From positions 1-20,092 of the forward strand of contig JAGLYJ010000014.1 of assembly GCA_023132365.1 (NCBI GenBank): 20,092 bases of DNA, given 5' to 3'. Under the pieces are notes generated by a model. That model saw only the letters and a list, made by a program, of their open reading frames with translations. It was not told where the DNA came from and searched no databases. The DNA comes from Mycoplasmatota bacterium (GTDB lineage Bacteria; Bacillota_I; Bacilli_A; Izemoplasmatales; Hujiaoplasmataceae). Each line of letters begins with the position of its first letter. Positions within the stretch are counted from its first letter, which is position 1. Below are positions 1 through 8,413 of this stretch, piece after piece. Position numbers and translations under genes: made by a program.

Positions 1-2100
1 ATTGTTTGTGGGTTTTTTCCTATGCTAGATAAACATACAAATTATCGTTTTAAAGGAGAACTAAGTCATCATAATAAATATGGTACACAATATAATGCTA
101 AAACCTTTGAAAGAATTGTAGATAATACAGCTATAGGACTGGTTGATTATTTATCTAGTGATTTATTCAAAGGTATTGGTAAAAAAACAGCTGAGAAGAT
201 TGTTGATAAGTTAGGATTAAGTGCATTAGACTTGATTGCTGATGACAAGAATATATTAAATGATATTCCTAGAATTAATCCTAAATTAAGAGATAGCATC
301 TTTAATCAGATAGTTAATAACCGTGATTTAGAGAATACATTGATTTGGTTGTATGGGTTTGAAATCTCTCCAAGAATGGCAATGAAAGTATACTCAGTTT
401 ATGGTAATAATACAATAGAAGTAATTAAAGAGAATCCATATGTATTAATCGATACTGTAGAAGGAATTGGATTTAGAAGAGCGGATGAAATCGGGTTAAA
501 AGTTGGTTTTAAATTTGATTCACCTTTAAGAATATCTGCAGTTGTATATTTTTTACTTAATGAATATATGAATAAGTACGGAGATACTTTTATCGAAAGA
601 GAAAAACTTGTTGATTTTACAATTAAGTATTTGAATAATACCGATACACAAATTGATAAATGCATAATTGATGATCAGCTTGCTGTACTTATTGAATCTA
701 AAAGAATAATTGAAAAAGACAATATCTTATCTCTAAGTTATTTATTTAATGCTGAAAAATATATAGCAAATAAAATACTGAGTTTTAGTGAAGAAAGTAG
801 CAATCAACATACAGATATAGAAGCATATATTAATGACTTTGAAAAAGTAAATAACATTCAATATACTAAGGCTCAGAAAAGAGCTATTTCTAAAGCTTTA
901 AATAATCAATTTGTTATTATTACTGGTGGACCAGGTACTGGTAAAACAACAGTAATTAAAGGTATTGTAGATATCTTTTTAATGATTAATAATAACCCAA
1001 AAGATAATGATATTATTGCTTTAGCTGCACCAACAGGAAAAGCTGCAAAAAGATTATCTCAATCAACTAATTTAAAAGCCAAAACAATCCATAAACTTTT
1101 AGGTTATGACTATGAAGGCCATTTTATTTATGATGAATATAATCAATTAGATGCAAAACTTATAATTATAGATGAAGTTTCAATGATGGATTGTTTACTA
1201 GCAAAAAGACTATTAAGTTCTATTTCTCAAAACACAAAAATTGTATTTGTTGGAGATTCAAATCAATTACCATCAGTAGGTGCTGGCGATGTTTTAAGTG
1301 ACCTAATTTCAAGTGATTTATTTAATGTTATTGAATTAGATATCATTCATAGACAAGCTGAAAATTCAAAAATTATTTCTTTAGCATATGACATTCTTAA
1401 TAAAGAAATTAATCGCAGTCTTTTTGATTGCTTTGATGATCGAGAATTTCACCGTATAAATGAAAGGTTCGTTGCCGATAAAATAATTTCAGAAATAAAA
1501 TCTTTAAATGATCTAGGGTATAGTTTATTAGAAGATATTCAAGTATTAATTCCTGTGTATAGAGGCCTAAATGGAATAAATCGTATTAATGATTTGATTC
1601 AGAATCGTTTCAATAACAAAAATAAAGACTTCAACTTAAAATATAAAGAGAAGACATTCTTTTATAATGATAAAGTAATGCAATTAGTCAATCAACCAGA
1701 AGACAATGTTATGAATGGTGATCAAGGCATAGTTTGTGGGATTACTGAGGAAAAAGAATTACTGGTTAATTTTTCTGGAAATATCGTTAAATATAATATG
1801 AAAGATTTAGATAACCTTACATTAGCATACGCAGTATCTATCCACAAATCTCAAGGCTCTGAATACAAGTGTGTTATTATGCCTTTAGTGAAAGCATATT
1901 CTATTATGTTAAGAAGGAAGCTATTATATACAGGCGTAACAAGAGCTAAGGAAAAACTACTGATAATTGGTGATTTTGAAGCATACAAGCGAGGGGTTCT
2001 TGGTAGAGATATACCAAGGAACACTTTGTTAAAAACATTTTTATTAGAAGAAATTAACAAAGATCAAACAAAAGAATTAACAATTGAAGATTTCTTATAA
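1..2100 (+). CDS. recD2: RecD2-type DNA helicase, 5' end outside the window
   Basis: ATP-dependent 5'-3' DNA helicase of the RecD2/YrrC family (superfamily 1B), which acts in DNA repair and replication without RecBC. The first ATG is at 22, but the frame is open to base 1, and the residues before it (IVCGFFP) continue the conserved N-terminal OB-fold (compare VTGYFP in Bacillus YrrC, from memory). The true start is therefore upstream and roughly 50 residues are missing. Counting from the ATG at 22: helix-hairpin-helix stretches near 49-70 and 145-165; Walker A GGPGTGKTT at 302-310; Walker B IIIDE ending at 384-385; VFVGD at 408-412; motif AVSIHKSQGSE at 604-614; VTRAKEKL near 641-648. The gene ends 17 nt before the alaS -35 box, so it belongs to a separate upstream unit. 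Certain as to family. Confidence 0.96.
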   Translation: MVCGFFPMLDKHTNYRFKGELSHHNKYGTQYNAKTFERIVDNTAIGLVDYLSSDLFKGIGKKTAEKIVDKLGLSALDLIADDKNILNDIPRINPKLRDSIFNQIVNNRDLENTLIWLYGFEISPRMAMKVYSVYGNNTIEVIKENPYVLIDTVEGIGFRRADEIGLKVGFKFDSPLRISAVVYFLLNEYMNKYGDTFIEREKLVDFTIKYLNNTDTQIDKCIIDDQLAVLIESKRIIEKDNILSLSYLFNAEKYIANKILSFSEESSNQHTDIEAYINDFEKVNNIQYTKAQKRAISKALNNQFVIITGGPGTGKTTVIKGIVDIFLMINNNPKDNDIIALAAPTGKAAKRLSQSTNLKAKTIHKLLGYDYEGHFIYDEYNQLDAKLIIIDEVSMMDCLLAKRLLSSISQNTKIVFVGDSNQLPSVGAGDVLSDLISSDLFNVIELDIIHRQAENSKIISLAYDILNKEINRSLFDCFDDREFHRINERFVADKIISEIKSLNDLGYSLLEDIQVLIPVYRGLNGINRINDLIQNRFNNKNKDFNLKYKEKTFFYNDKVMQLVNQPEDNVMNGDQGIVCGITEEKELLVNFSGNIVKYNMKDLDNLTLAYAVSIHKSQGSEYKCVIMPLVKAYSIMLRRKLLYTGVTRAKEKLLIIGDFEAYKRGVLGRDIPRNTLLKTFLLEEINKDQTKELTIEDFL

Positions 2101-2119
2101 AAATGTATGTAATACATTT
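2101..2119. repeat. Perfect 8-bp inverted repeat between recD2 and the alaS promoter
   Basis: AAATGTAT at 2101-2108 and ATACATTT at 2112-2119 are reverse complements separated by GTA. The repeat begins directly after the recD2 stop codon, and its right arm overlaps the first two bases of the alaS -35 box. It is all A/T apart from one G-C pair per arm and has no following T tract, so it is a poor intrinsic terminator. It could be a weak recD2 transcript end or an operator. No function is shown. Confidence 0.5.
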
Positions 2120-2146
2120 GCAAATATAGACAAAATATTGTATAAT
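2118..2146 (+). promoter_or_regulatory. Sigma-A type promoter of the alaS operon
   Basis: -35 TTGCAA at 2118-2123, a 17-nt spacer, and a consensus -10 TATAAT at 2141-2146. Transcription should start near 2153, just ahead of the T-box stem I. The match and spacing are good and the position fits the leader RNA. Confidence 0.85.
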
Positions 2147-2152
2147 TTTAAC

Positions 2153-2375
2153 AGTTAAATCGAAGACGAAGAATAGTAGTAATTCTTATTCATTCCAGAG
2201 AGCTTAGGGTTGGTGTAACTAAGCATATTAAGATTATGAAGCTACTTCTGAGTGATGCCTAAAAGCATTCGTATTGCTCGCGTTAAGAGTCTTTAAGCGC
2301 TAGTTCTTGAACTAGAATTAAGGTGGTACCACGGATTAATTCGTCCTTTTGATAAGGACGATTTTCTTTTTTTTT
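2153..2375 (+). promoter_or_regulatory. T-box leader riboswitch, alanine specifier (GCU)
   Basis: tRNA-sensing leader of alaS. The AG-bulge motif AGAGAG is at 2197-2202. The stem I specifier region reads GAA-GCT-AC with the Ala codon GCT at 2241-2243, followed by a purine as usual. A stem CTAGTT/AACTAG (2300-2305/2310-2315) precedes the T-box core AAGGTGGTACCACGG at 2320-2334. The seven-base bulge TGGTACC (2324-2330) holds TGGT, which pairs with the ACCA end of uncharged tRNA-Ala. The antiterminator can form from AAGG (2320-2323) with CCTT (2345-2348) plus ACG (2331-2333) with CGT (2342-2344). This excludes the terminator, which uses the same 2341-2348 strand. Uncharged tRNA-Ala should therefore raise expression of alaS and the cotranscribed genes. 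Stem boundaries were folded by eye. Confidence 0.93.
2341..2375 (+). terminator. Regulated intrinsic terminator of the alaS T-box
   Basis: Stem TCGTCCTT (2341-2348) pairs perfectly with AAGGACGA (2354-2361) around the loop TTGAT. A T-rich run follows (2362-2375, interrupted by one C at 2366). The alaS ribosome binding site AGGAGGG (2376-2382) starts directly after the T run. Confidence 0.92.
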
Positions 2376-2387
2376 AGGAGGGCTATT

Positions 2388-5024
2388 ATGAGATATATGA
2401 CAGGAAATGAAATTAGAAACACTTGGCTAAGATTTTTTAAAGATAAAGGTCATTTAATAGAAGAAGGGGCTTCACTAATACCTAATGATGACCCTACTTT
2501 GCTATGGATGAATTCAGGTGTTGCTGCATTAAAAAAATATTTTGATGGAAGAATTGTTCCTAAAAATCCAAGGATTGTAAATGTACAGAAATGTATTAGA
2601 ACTAATGATATAGAGAATGTAGGTAATACCTCTAGACATCATACCTTCTTTGAAATGCTAGGGAATTTTTCGATTGGAGATTATTTTAGAGATGAAGCAC
2701 TCGACTTTGCATTTGAGATTTTAACAAGTGATAAATATTTTGGATTTGATTTAAATAAATTATATTTTACTGTATATCCAACGGATAATGAGTCTTACGA
2801 AAAATGGATTAAATTAGGAGTTCCAAAGGATCATATTATTGATACCGATGATCAAAATTTCTGGGAGATCGGGGCTGGTCCATGTGGTCCATGTACTGAA
2901 ATTTTCTTTGATAGAGGACCTGCATTTGGTAATCATGGCATTGATACAATTAAAAAAGATATTGAAAATGATCGATTTGTAGAAATATGGAATATTGTAT
3001 TTTCACAATATAACGCTGTAAGTGGATTGTCTAGAGAAGACTATCCTGAATTGCCTAATAAAAATATTGATACAGGTGGTGGATTTGAAAGATTTGTTTC
3101 AATAATTCAAAATGCTGAAACTAATTTTGAAACAGATTTGTTCATGCCAATTATTAAGAAAATATCTAATATTACAGATATCAAATATACTGGACAGAAA
3201 TCATTTAAAGTAATCGCTGATCATATAAGAACAGTTACAATGGCAATAGCTGATGGAGCAATGATGAGCAATGAAGGTCGAGGATATGTTTTAAGAAGAT
3301 TGTTAAGAAGAGCTGTGAAATATGGAAAACAACTAAAAATTGATAGATCATTCCTAACTGAACTTGTTGATATAGTTGTTGAAATAATGAGAGATTTCTA
3401 TCCATATATCGTTGAAAAACAAGCAATGATTAAAAAAATTGTAATTGCTGAAGAAAATAAATTCTTAGAAACATTATTATCAGGAGAAAAAAAACTTTTT
3501 GATATAATAGATAATTTATCTAATAAAACTATAAATGGTAAAGAAGCATTCCTGCTTTATGATACATATGGATTTCCAATCGAACTAACTGTTGAATATG
3601 CTGAGGAAAATGGATATTCTGTAGATGCTTCAGGCTTTGAAATAGAAATGGAAATACAGAAAAACCGTGCGAGATCAGCTAGAGGGAATATACAATCTAT
3701 GTCTTCACAAAATCAAGATTACTTAATGTTTGAAGATAAAAGTGAATTTGTAGGCTATGATAGACTAATAGAAAAAACTAAAGTTATAAAAGTATTTCCT
3801 GAAGGATTAGTATTGAAACGAACCCCGTTTTATGCAACTAGTGGTGGACAAATTGCTGATACAGGAATGATATATAATGATGATATTTCACTACGTGTTA
3901 TGGATGTTGTAAAATTACCAAATGGGCAGTTCTTACACAGGACAAAGGAAACAGTTTTACCAGATTTAGAAGGAGTTAAAGTTACAGCTTCAGTGAATAA
4001 AATAAAACGACATCTAACTGAATATAATCACTCTGCTACACATTTAATGTTCTTTGCATTAAGAGGATTATTAGGTAAGCATGTGTCTCAACAAGGATCA
4101 TTTGTTAGCGATGAAGGATTAAGATTTGATTTTAATCACTATGAGTCTTTAACAGATGAACAAATTCTAGAGTTAGAAAAAAGAGTTAAAGAAATGATAA
4201 AGGATAGTTTTGAAGCTAAAACTCGTTTAGTAACAATTGATGAGGCAAAAGAATTAGGTGCTATCGCTGAATTTGGAGAGAAGTACGAAGATAAAGTTCG
4301 CATGATTAACTTGAAGTATACTCTTGATTTATGTGGAGGAACTCACGTAAAAGATATCAAGGATATTCAAAACTTCGCAATTAAGAGTATTTCCTCTATT
4401 GGTTCTGGAATTTATCGCATTGAAGCTATCACTAACGAAGCAGTTAAAAATCTTAGTGATTCTTTAGAAGGAATTAATCAAGATATAATAAACCTTCTTG
4501 AAAAAGCGAAAAAGATAACTAATAATGCGGAAATCGAAGGAATTAAGGTTTCATTTGATTTTGACACTAATATTAAAGTGCTAGGTAGTTATCAAGACGT
4601 TTTGAATAAGAGAAGATTGTTGGAATTAGCTCAAAATAGAGTTAAAGAATTAGAAAAACAATATATTAAATTGAAAGAGCAAAAATCATTAGAATCAGTA
4701 TCAAATTTCGACGATATGACTTTTGGAAACAAAGTAATAGGTAGAACCAAGAATTTATCTGGTAATGCTTTAAAACAAGTTGTAGATGATTTAGCAGCTA
4801 ATTTAGAAGATGGAGTAGTATTCCTTGCTTCTGATCTTGATAATAAAGTCATATTTGTATGTAAGAGCAAATCGGCTGAATTTAATGCAGGAAAATTAGT
4901 TAAAGAAGCAGCACTTATTTGTAATGGAAATGGTGGAGGAAGACCTGATTTCGCTCAAGCAGGTGGAAAAGACGTAAGTAAAATTGATATTGCATTAGAT
5001 CGCATTAAGGAATTAGTATTATGA
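2388..5024 (+). CDS. alaS: Alanyl-tRNA synthetase
   Basis: Charges tRNA-Ala with alanine and clears mischarged Ser/Gly-tRNA in the cytoplasm. The ATG at 2388 is chosen because AGGAGGG (2376-2382) lies 5 nt upstream and the protein then begins MRYMTGNEIR, the usual AlaRS start. The TTG at 2349 in the same frame falls inside the terminator hairpin and would add a nonsense Phe-rich leader. The 878 residues match normal bacterial length. The class II catalytic core includes motif 2 (RTNDIENVGNTSRHH, from 71). The editing domain has the zinc/active-site pair HSATH at 548-552 and CGGTH at 649-653. The C-Ala domain near the end has the glycine-rich GGGRPDFAQAGG. The stop overlaps the ruvX start by 4 nt (ATGA). 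Confidence 0.98.
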   Translation: MRYMTGNEIRNTWLRFFKDKGHLIEEGASLIPNDDPTLLWMNSGVAALKKYFDGRIVPKNPRIVNVQKCIRTNDIENVGNTSRHHTFFEMLGNFSIGDYFRDEALDFAFEILTSDKYFGFDLNKLYFTVYPTDNESYEKWIKLGVPKDHIIDTDDQNFWEIGAGPCGPCTEIFFDRGPAFGNHGIDTIKKDIENDRFVEIWNIVFSQYNAVSGLSREDYPELPNKNIDTGGGFERFVSIIQNAETNFETDLFMPIIKKISNITDIKYTGQKSFKVIADHIRTVTMAIADGAMMSNEGRGYVLRRLLRRAVKYGKQLKIDRSFLTELVDIVVEIMRDFYPYIVEKQAMIKKIVIAEENKFLETLLSGEKKLFDIIDNLSNKTINGKEAFLLYDTYGFPIELTVEYAEENGYSVDASGFEIEMEIQKNRARSARGNIQSMSSQNQDYLMFEDKSEFVGYDRLIEKTKVIKVFPEGLVLKRTPFYATSGGQIADTGMIYNDDISLRVMDVVKLPNGQFLHRTKETVLPDLEGVKVTASVNKIKRHLTEYNHSATHLMFFALRGLLGKHVSQQGSFVSDEGLRFDFNHYESLTDEQILELEKRVKEMIKDSFEAKTRLVTIDEAKELGAIAEFGEKYEDKVRMINLKYTLDLCGGTHVKDIKDIQNFAIKSISSIGSGIYRIEAITNEAVKNLSDSLEGINQDIINLLEKAKKITNNAEIEGIKVSFDFDTNIKVLGSYQDVLNKRRLLELAQNRVKELEKQYIKLKEQKSLESVSNFDDMTFGNKVIGRTKNLSGNALKQVVDDLAANLEDGVVFLASDLDNKVIFVCKSKSAEFNAGKLVKEAALICNGNGGGRPDFAQAGGKDVSKIDIALDRIKELVL

Positions 5025-5437
5025 GAGTCATAGGATTAGATTTAGGAACTAAAACATTAGGAATAGCTAGTTCAGATATAAACCAAATTATTGCTTCTGC
5101 CTATAAAACAATAAGATTTAGACAAGATGATTATACTTATGCGATAAGAGAACTTAAGAAAGAAATCATAGAACTTAAACCAGAGAAACTTATTCTAGGA
5201 TTTCCAAAAAATATGGATGGAAGTATAGGATTTCAAGCACAGAAAACATTAGATTTTAAAGATAGATTAGAGAAAGAATTTAAGTTAGAAGTTGTTCTAA
5301 TTGACGAAAGATTAACTTCGAAGATGGCTGAAAGCATTATGATTTCAGCTGATCTAAGCAGAAAAAAAAGAAAAACAAAAGTGGATAAAATAGCAGCCAC
5401 ATTGATATTGCAAAGCTATCTAGATAGCAGAAAGTAG
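5021..5437 (+). CDS. ruvX: RuvX/YqgF family Holliday junction resolvase-like nuclease
   Basis: RNase H-fold protein of the YqgF/RuvX family (YrrK in Bacillus). Family members have been linked to Holliday junction resolution and to 5' trimming of pre-16S rRNA; which applies here cannot be told from sequence. 138 residues, the normal length. N-terminal GLDLGTKTLGIASSD with Asp7, the family signature LGFPKNMDGS at 59-68, DERLTS at 95-100 and a C-terminal Asp122 give the expected acidic active-site set. The start overlaps the alaS stop as ATGA, implying translational coupling. In Bacillus a UPF0297 gene (yrzL) lies between alaS and yrrK; here there is no room for it. Confidence 0.95.
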   Translation: MRVIGLDLGTKTLGIASSDINQIIASAYKTIRFRQDDYTYAIRELKKEIIELKPEKLILGFPKNMDGSIGFQAQKTLDFKDRLEKEFKLEVVLIDERLTSKMAESIMISADLSRKKRKTKVDKIAATLILQSYLDSRK

Positions 5438-5444
5438 GAAAAAA

Positions 5445-5723
5445 ATGGATGAGGAAATTTTAGTAGTAACCGATGAGGACGGTAAGGAATTAGAGTGTGT
5501 TATAATTATGACTTTTGAATCAGAAGAATTTGATAAAAACTATGTTGTTTATCAAGTGAAAGGTGATGAAACTGGAGAATTTTTCGCAGCTAGTTTCAAT
5601 CCTGAAGACGGCAACGAAGGTCAATTAATGCAAATTGAAGCAGATGAAGAATGGGATTTAGTTGAAGAAGTACTTGAAAACTTCCTAGAAGACGAAGAAG
5701 AAAAAGAACAAAAACAAAATTAA
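5445..5723 (+). CDS. yrzB: DUF1292 family protein, YrzB-like
   Basis: Small very acidic protein of 92 residues. It shows the DUF1292 pattern, an opening ILVVTDEDGKELECVII followed by YVVYQVKGDE, and a strongly acidic C-terminal half with a Glu/Lys tail. Family function is unknown. It sits between ruvX and the tRNA modification genes as in Bacillus, which supports the identification. A weak AGGA at 5436-5439 precedes the ATG by 5 nt. The next gene starts 3 nt after its stop, exactly where Bacillus-type genomes carry mltG (yrrL). Confidence 0.88.
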   Translation: MDEEILVVTDEDGKELECVIIMTFESEEFDKNYVVYQVKGDETGEFFAASFNPEDGNEGQLMQIEADEEWDLVEEVLENFLEDEEEKEQKQN

Positions 5724-5726
5724 GAT

Positions 5727-6350
5727 ATGAGTGATTATCTACAAAAGATAAATCCCACTAGATCAACTCCTGAAATTGAAGAGATTCTTGAGGAGGCAAA
5801 GCTACTTAATACACCAATTATTAGAATTGATGCAATTAATTTCTTAATTCAATTGATTAAAATGTCTAATGTGAAAAGTGTTCTTGAAATAGGAGCGGCC
5901 ATCGGCTATTCCTCAATCATGATTGCAAATTTTACAAATGCTAAAATTTTAACGATTGAAAGAAATGAATTAAATTATAAAAGAGCTTCTAAAAATATTT
6001 GCAAAGCTAAATTAGAATCAAGAATTGACCTGATTTTAGCTGACGCTAATGAATATGAATTACCTGAAGATTATCGATGTGATCTTCTGTTTATTGATGC
6101 ATCTAAGTCTTCGTACATTAGATTTTTTAAAAAATATGAAAAGTATCTAAATCCGAAAGGGATAATTGTTTCTGATAATTTATTATTTCATGGATTTGTT
6201 GAAAATCCTGAGACAATTGAATCAAGAAATAGGAAACAATTGGTTAGGAAAATTAATACTTTTAATGAATATTTAATAAATAATCCTAAATATGACTCAT
6301 ATATTTATGGCATTGGTGATGGTTTATCAATATCAATTAGAAAAGAGTGA
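5727..6350 (+). CDS. trmR: tRNA 5-hydroxyuridine methyltransferase TrmR (YrrM), O-methyltransferase family 3
   Basis: SAM-dependent O-methyltransferase of the catechol-OMT-like family. The Bacillus ortholog YrrM/TrmR methylates 5-hydroxyuridine at wobble position 34 to 5-methoxyuridine. 207 residues. SAM motif VLEIGAAIGYSS at 52-63, acidic residue of motif II in TIERN (76-80), FIDASKSSY at 122-130 and SDNLLFHG at 149-156 carry the likely metal ligands (Asp124, Asp150, Asn151). The start has no clear Shine-Dalgarno and depends on coupling to yrzB, whose stop is 3 nt away. A start here keeps the length close to Bacillus YrrM. The two following U32 genes make the hydroxylated substrate in the known pathway, which argues against a generic catechol methylase. 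Confidence 0.9.
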   Translation: MSDYLQKINPTRSTPEIEEILEEAKLLNTPIIRIDAINFLIQLIKMSNVKSVLEIGAAIGYSSIMIANFTNAKILTIERNELNYKRASKNICKAKLESRIDLILADANEYELPEDYRCDLLFIDASKSSYIRFFKKYEKYLNPKGIIVSDNLLFHGFVENPETIESRNRKQLVRKINTFNEYLINNPKYDSYIYGIGDGLSISIRKE

Positions 6351-6354
6351 TTAA

Positions 6355-7236
6355 ATGAATTTAGTTGCAAGACTAAAAACATTAGAAGAGTTTGAAAAGT
6401 TAAATCAACTTGGAGTTGGTGTATTTTGTGTTGATACAGTATTTGCAGCTAAAAGCTTAAGTATTTTCAGTTTAGCTCAATTAAGAGAATTGAAAAATTT
6501 GACTAAAATAAATAATAAGCAAATGTATGTGTTAATTAATTGCATGATACATCAAGATGATTTACCATCTTTAACAGAATTACTCATTAATCTAAAAGAA
6601 ATTGAGGTTGATGGTATTGTAATAAGTGATCTAACAGTATATGTTTTAGCTAAGGATATGGGAATGGATCACTTAATAATATATCAACCTGGGACAATGA
6701 ACACTGATAGTTATTCTGAAGAATATTTTTCTAAAAGAAAAATTAAGGGGTTAACTATATCTAGAGAAATTACTTTAGATGAAATTAAACTAATTTGCAG
6801 GAATAAATCTGGTATTGAGATTTCTTTAGTTATACATGGATACCTTGATATGTTTTATTCAAAGAGAAAGTTATTAACAAACTATTTAATTCATAAAGAA
6901 ATTGAAGGTAAAAATCTAATAAACAATTATAATTTACGTCTAAACGAAGAAATTAGACCCAATGATTTTTATCCTATACTTGAAGATAAGTTTGGCACTC
7001 ATATTTTCAGATCACATAAGCTACTATCAATTGATGAATTTTCTGAACTCAAAAAAATTATAAATACATTTTTTATAGAAAGAATGTTTCTTCCTGACAA
7101 AGAATATTATGATTCTATTAAGTTATATTCAGAAAAACTTGCTAAAGAAGAATTTTTAAATAAATACGATTCTTTCGATTCGGGATTTTACTATAAAAGA
7201 ACCGAAAAGATAAAGGGGGAGCTAAATGAGAGCTGA
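6355..7236 (+). CDS. trhP1: U32 family protein TrhP1-like (YrrN), Cys-poor partner of tRNA U34 hydroxylation
   Basis: U32 'peptidase' family, now known as tRNA hydroxylation proteins. Bacillus YrrN/YrrO (TrhP1/TrhP2) correspond to E. coli TrhP, which hydroxylates U34 in a prephenate-dependent way. 293 residues. The TIM-barrel-like part runs from the N-terminus (VARLKTLEEFEKL) to the family stretch IHGYLDMFYSKRKLLTNYL near 160-178. There the four Fe-S cysteines of the paralog are absent (only the HG...S.R..L frame remains), so this subunit probably binds no cluster itself. It overlaps the next U32 gene by 11 nt, consistent with a heteromer made in equal amounts. The trhP1 name rests on order and similarity to yrrN from memory. 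Confidence 0.85.
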   Translation: MNLVARLKTLEEFEKLNQLGVGVFCVDTVFAAKSLSIFSLAQLRELKNLTKINNKQMYVLINCMIHQDDLPSLTELLINLKEIEVDGIVISDLTVYVLAKDMGMDHLIIYQPGTMNTDSYSEEYFSKRKIKGLTISREITLDEIKLICRNKSGIEISLVIHGYLDMFYSKRKLLTNYLIHKEIEGKNLINNYNLRLNEEIRPNDFYPILEDKFGTHIFRSHKLLSIDEFSELKKIINTFFIERMFLPDKEYYDSIKLYSEKLAKEEFLNKYDSFDSGFYYKRTEKIKGELNES

Positions 7237-8413
7237 GTTATTAGCCCCTGCTGGAAATCTTGAAAAGGCAAAAATTGCTTTATTATACGGTGCAGATGCA
7301 GTATATGTAGGCGGTGTTAGCTTTTCATTACGAGCAAGAGCATCAAATTTTACAATTCCAATATTACAAGAACTAGTATTGTTTGCACATAAACTAAACA
7401 AGAAAGTTTATGTAACAACCAATATTGTTTTCCATGATGAAGATTTGTATGGACTAGATGAATATCTTCTAGAATTAGATAAAATGGGAGTGGACGCTAT
7501 AATCTGTTCAAGTTTTTCTATTATTGAAAGAGCTAAAGCGATAACAAACCTAGAAATTCATCTATCTACACAATTTTCTGTTACTAATCATGTCTTAGCT
7601 GATTACTTTTATGATGAAGGTATTAAAAGAGTAGTTCTAGCTAGGGAATTGTCACTAGAAGAAATAAGTAGCGTCTCTAAGAAAACAAAATCAGATTTAG
7701 AAGTTTTCATTCATGGAGGAATGTGTGTTTCATATTCTGGTAGATGTACTTTATCAAACTATATGGTAACAAGAGATGCAAACCGTGGAGGCTGTGCACA
7801 TAGTTGCAGGTGGCTGTATAATCTATATGAGAATAATGATTTAATATCAGTGGATTATGATTTTCAAATGTCATCTAAAGATTTAGAGATTACAGAGTAT
7901 ATTCCTGACTTATTAGATTTAGGAGTAACTTCCTTGAAAATTGAAGGTAGAATGAAATCTATACATTATGTAGCAACTGTTGTTCTAGCATATAGAATGC
8001 TTATAGATGATTATTATAACAATACATTAAAAGAATTATCTTTTTATAAAGCTGAAATAAAAAAAGCTGAGAATAGATTGACTTCAATTGGCTTCTTAGC
8101 TGGTGAAACAACAGTTAATGAACAATTATATAATACTAGAAGTGAAACACCTACTAAAGAATTTATTGGGATTGTGATAGATTACTTACCTGAACAAAAA
8201 CTAGCATTAATAGAACAACGTAATTACTTTGTTTTAAGTGATGAAATTGAGATTGTGTCACCTAAGAAAGTATTTAATTACAGCAAAATAAATACTCTAT
8301 TAGATGAAGATATGAATCCTATAGATGTCGCAAGGCATCCATTACAAAAATTATATATAAATATAGATTTCGAAGTTAAACCATATGATTTAATAAGGAG
8401 GGTAAAGCAATGA
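7226..8413 (+). CDS. trhP2: U32 family tRNA hydroxylation protein TrhP2 (YrrO), Fe-S subunit
   Basis: Catalytic-type U32 protein. With TrhP1 it is expected to form 5-hydroxyuridine at tRNA wobble U34, which TrmR (upstream gene) then methylates. 395 residues. N-terminus ELLAPAGNLEKAKIALLYGADAVYVGG is the U32 opening in somewhat shortened form (first 20: ELLAPAGNLEKAKIALLYGA). The signature FIHGGMCVSYSGRCTLS carries Cys167 and Cys174, followed by Cys190 and Cys194. This C-x6-C-x15-C-x3-C set is typical of the 4Fe-4S U32 enzymes. The C-terminal part beyond about 300 is the PrtC-like extension. A strong SD AAGGGGGAG (7213-7221) lies inside the end of trhP1, and the stop overlaps the udk ATG by 4 nt. 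Confidence 0.93.
   Translation: MRAELLAPAGNLEKAKIALLYGADAVYVGGVSFSLRARASNFTIPILQELVLFAHKLNKKVYVTTNIVFHDEDLYGLDEYLLELDKMGVDAIICSSFSIIERAKAITNLEIHLSTQFSVTNHVLADYFYDEGIKRVVLARELSLEEISSVSKKTKSDLEVFIHGGMCVSYSGRCTLSNYMVTRDANRGGCAHSCRWLYNLYENNDLISVDYDFQMSSKDLEITEYIPDLLDLGVTSLKIEGRMKSIHYVATVVLAYRMLIDDYYNNTLKELSFYKAEIKKAENRLTSIGFLAGETTVNEQLYNTRSETPTKEFIGIVIDYLPEQKLALIEQRNYFVLSDEIEIVSPKKVFNYSKINTLLDEDMNPIDVARHPLQKLYINIDFEVKPYDLIRRVKQ

Noticed and set aside
399..665. Antisense open frames within recD2, alaS, udk, yqeG and yqeM
   Set aside because: They lie opposite well-supported conserved genes, lack ribosome sites and family motifs, and look like shadows in AT-rich DNA.
2349..2387. TTG start for alaS giving 13 extra N-terminal residues
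   Set aside because: It lies in the T-box terminator hairpin and T run, and encodes a Phe-rich leader. The ATG at 2388 has a strong SD and the normal AlaRS N-terminus.
6355..8413. Collagenase-like U32 peptidases acting on proteins
   Set aside because: The old family name persists, but the pair next to a YrrM-type methyltransferase matches the tRNA U34 hydroxylation genes.
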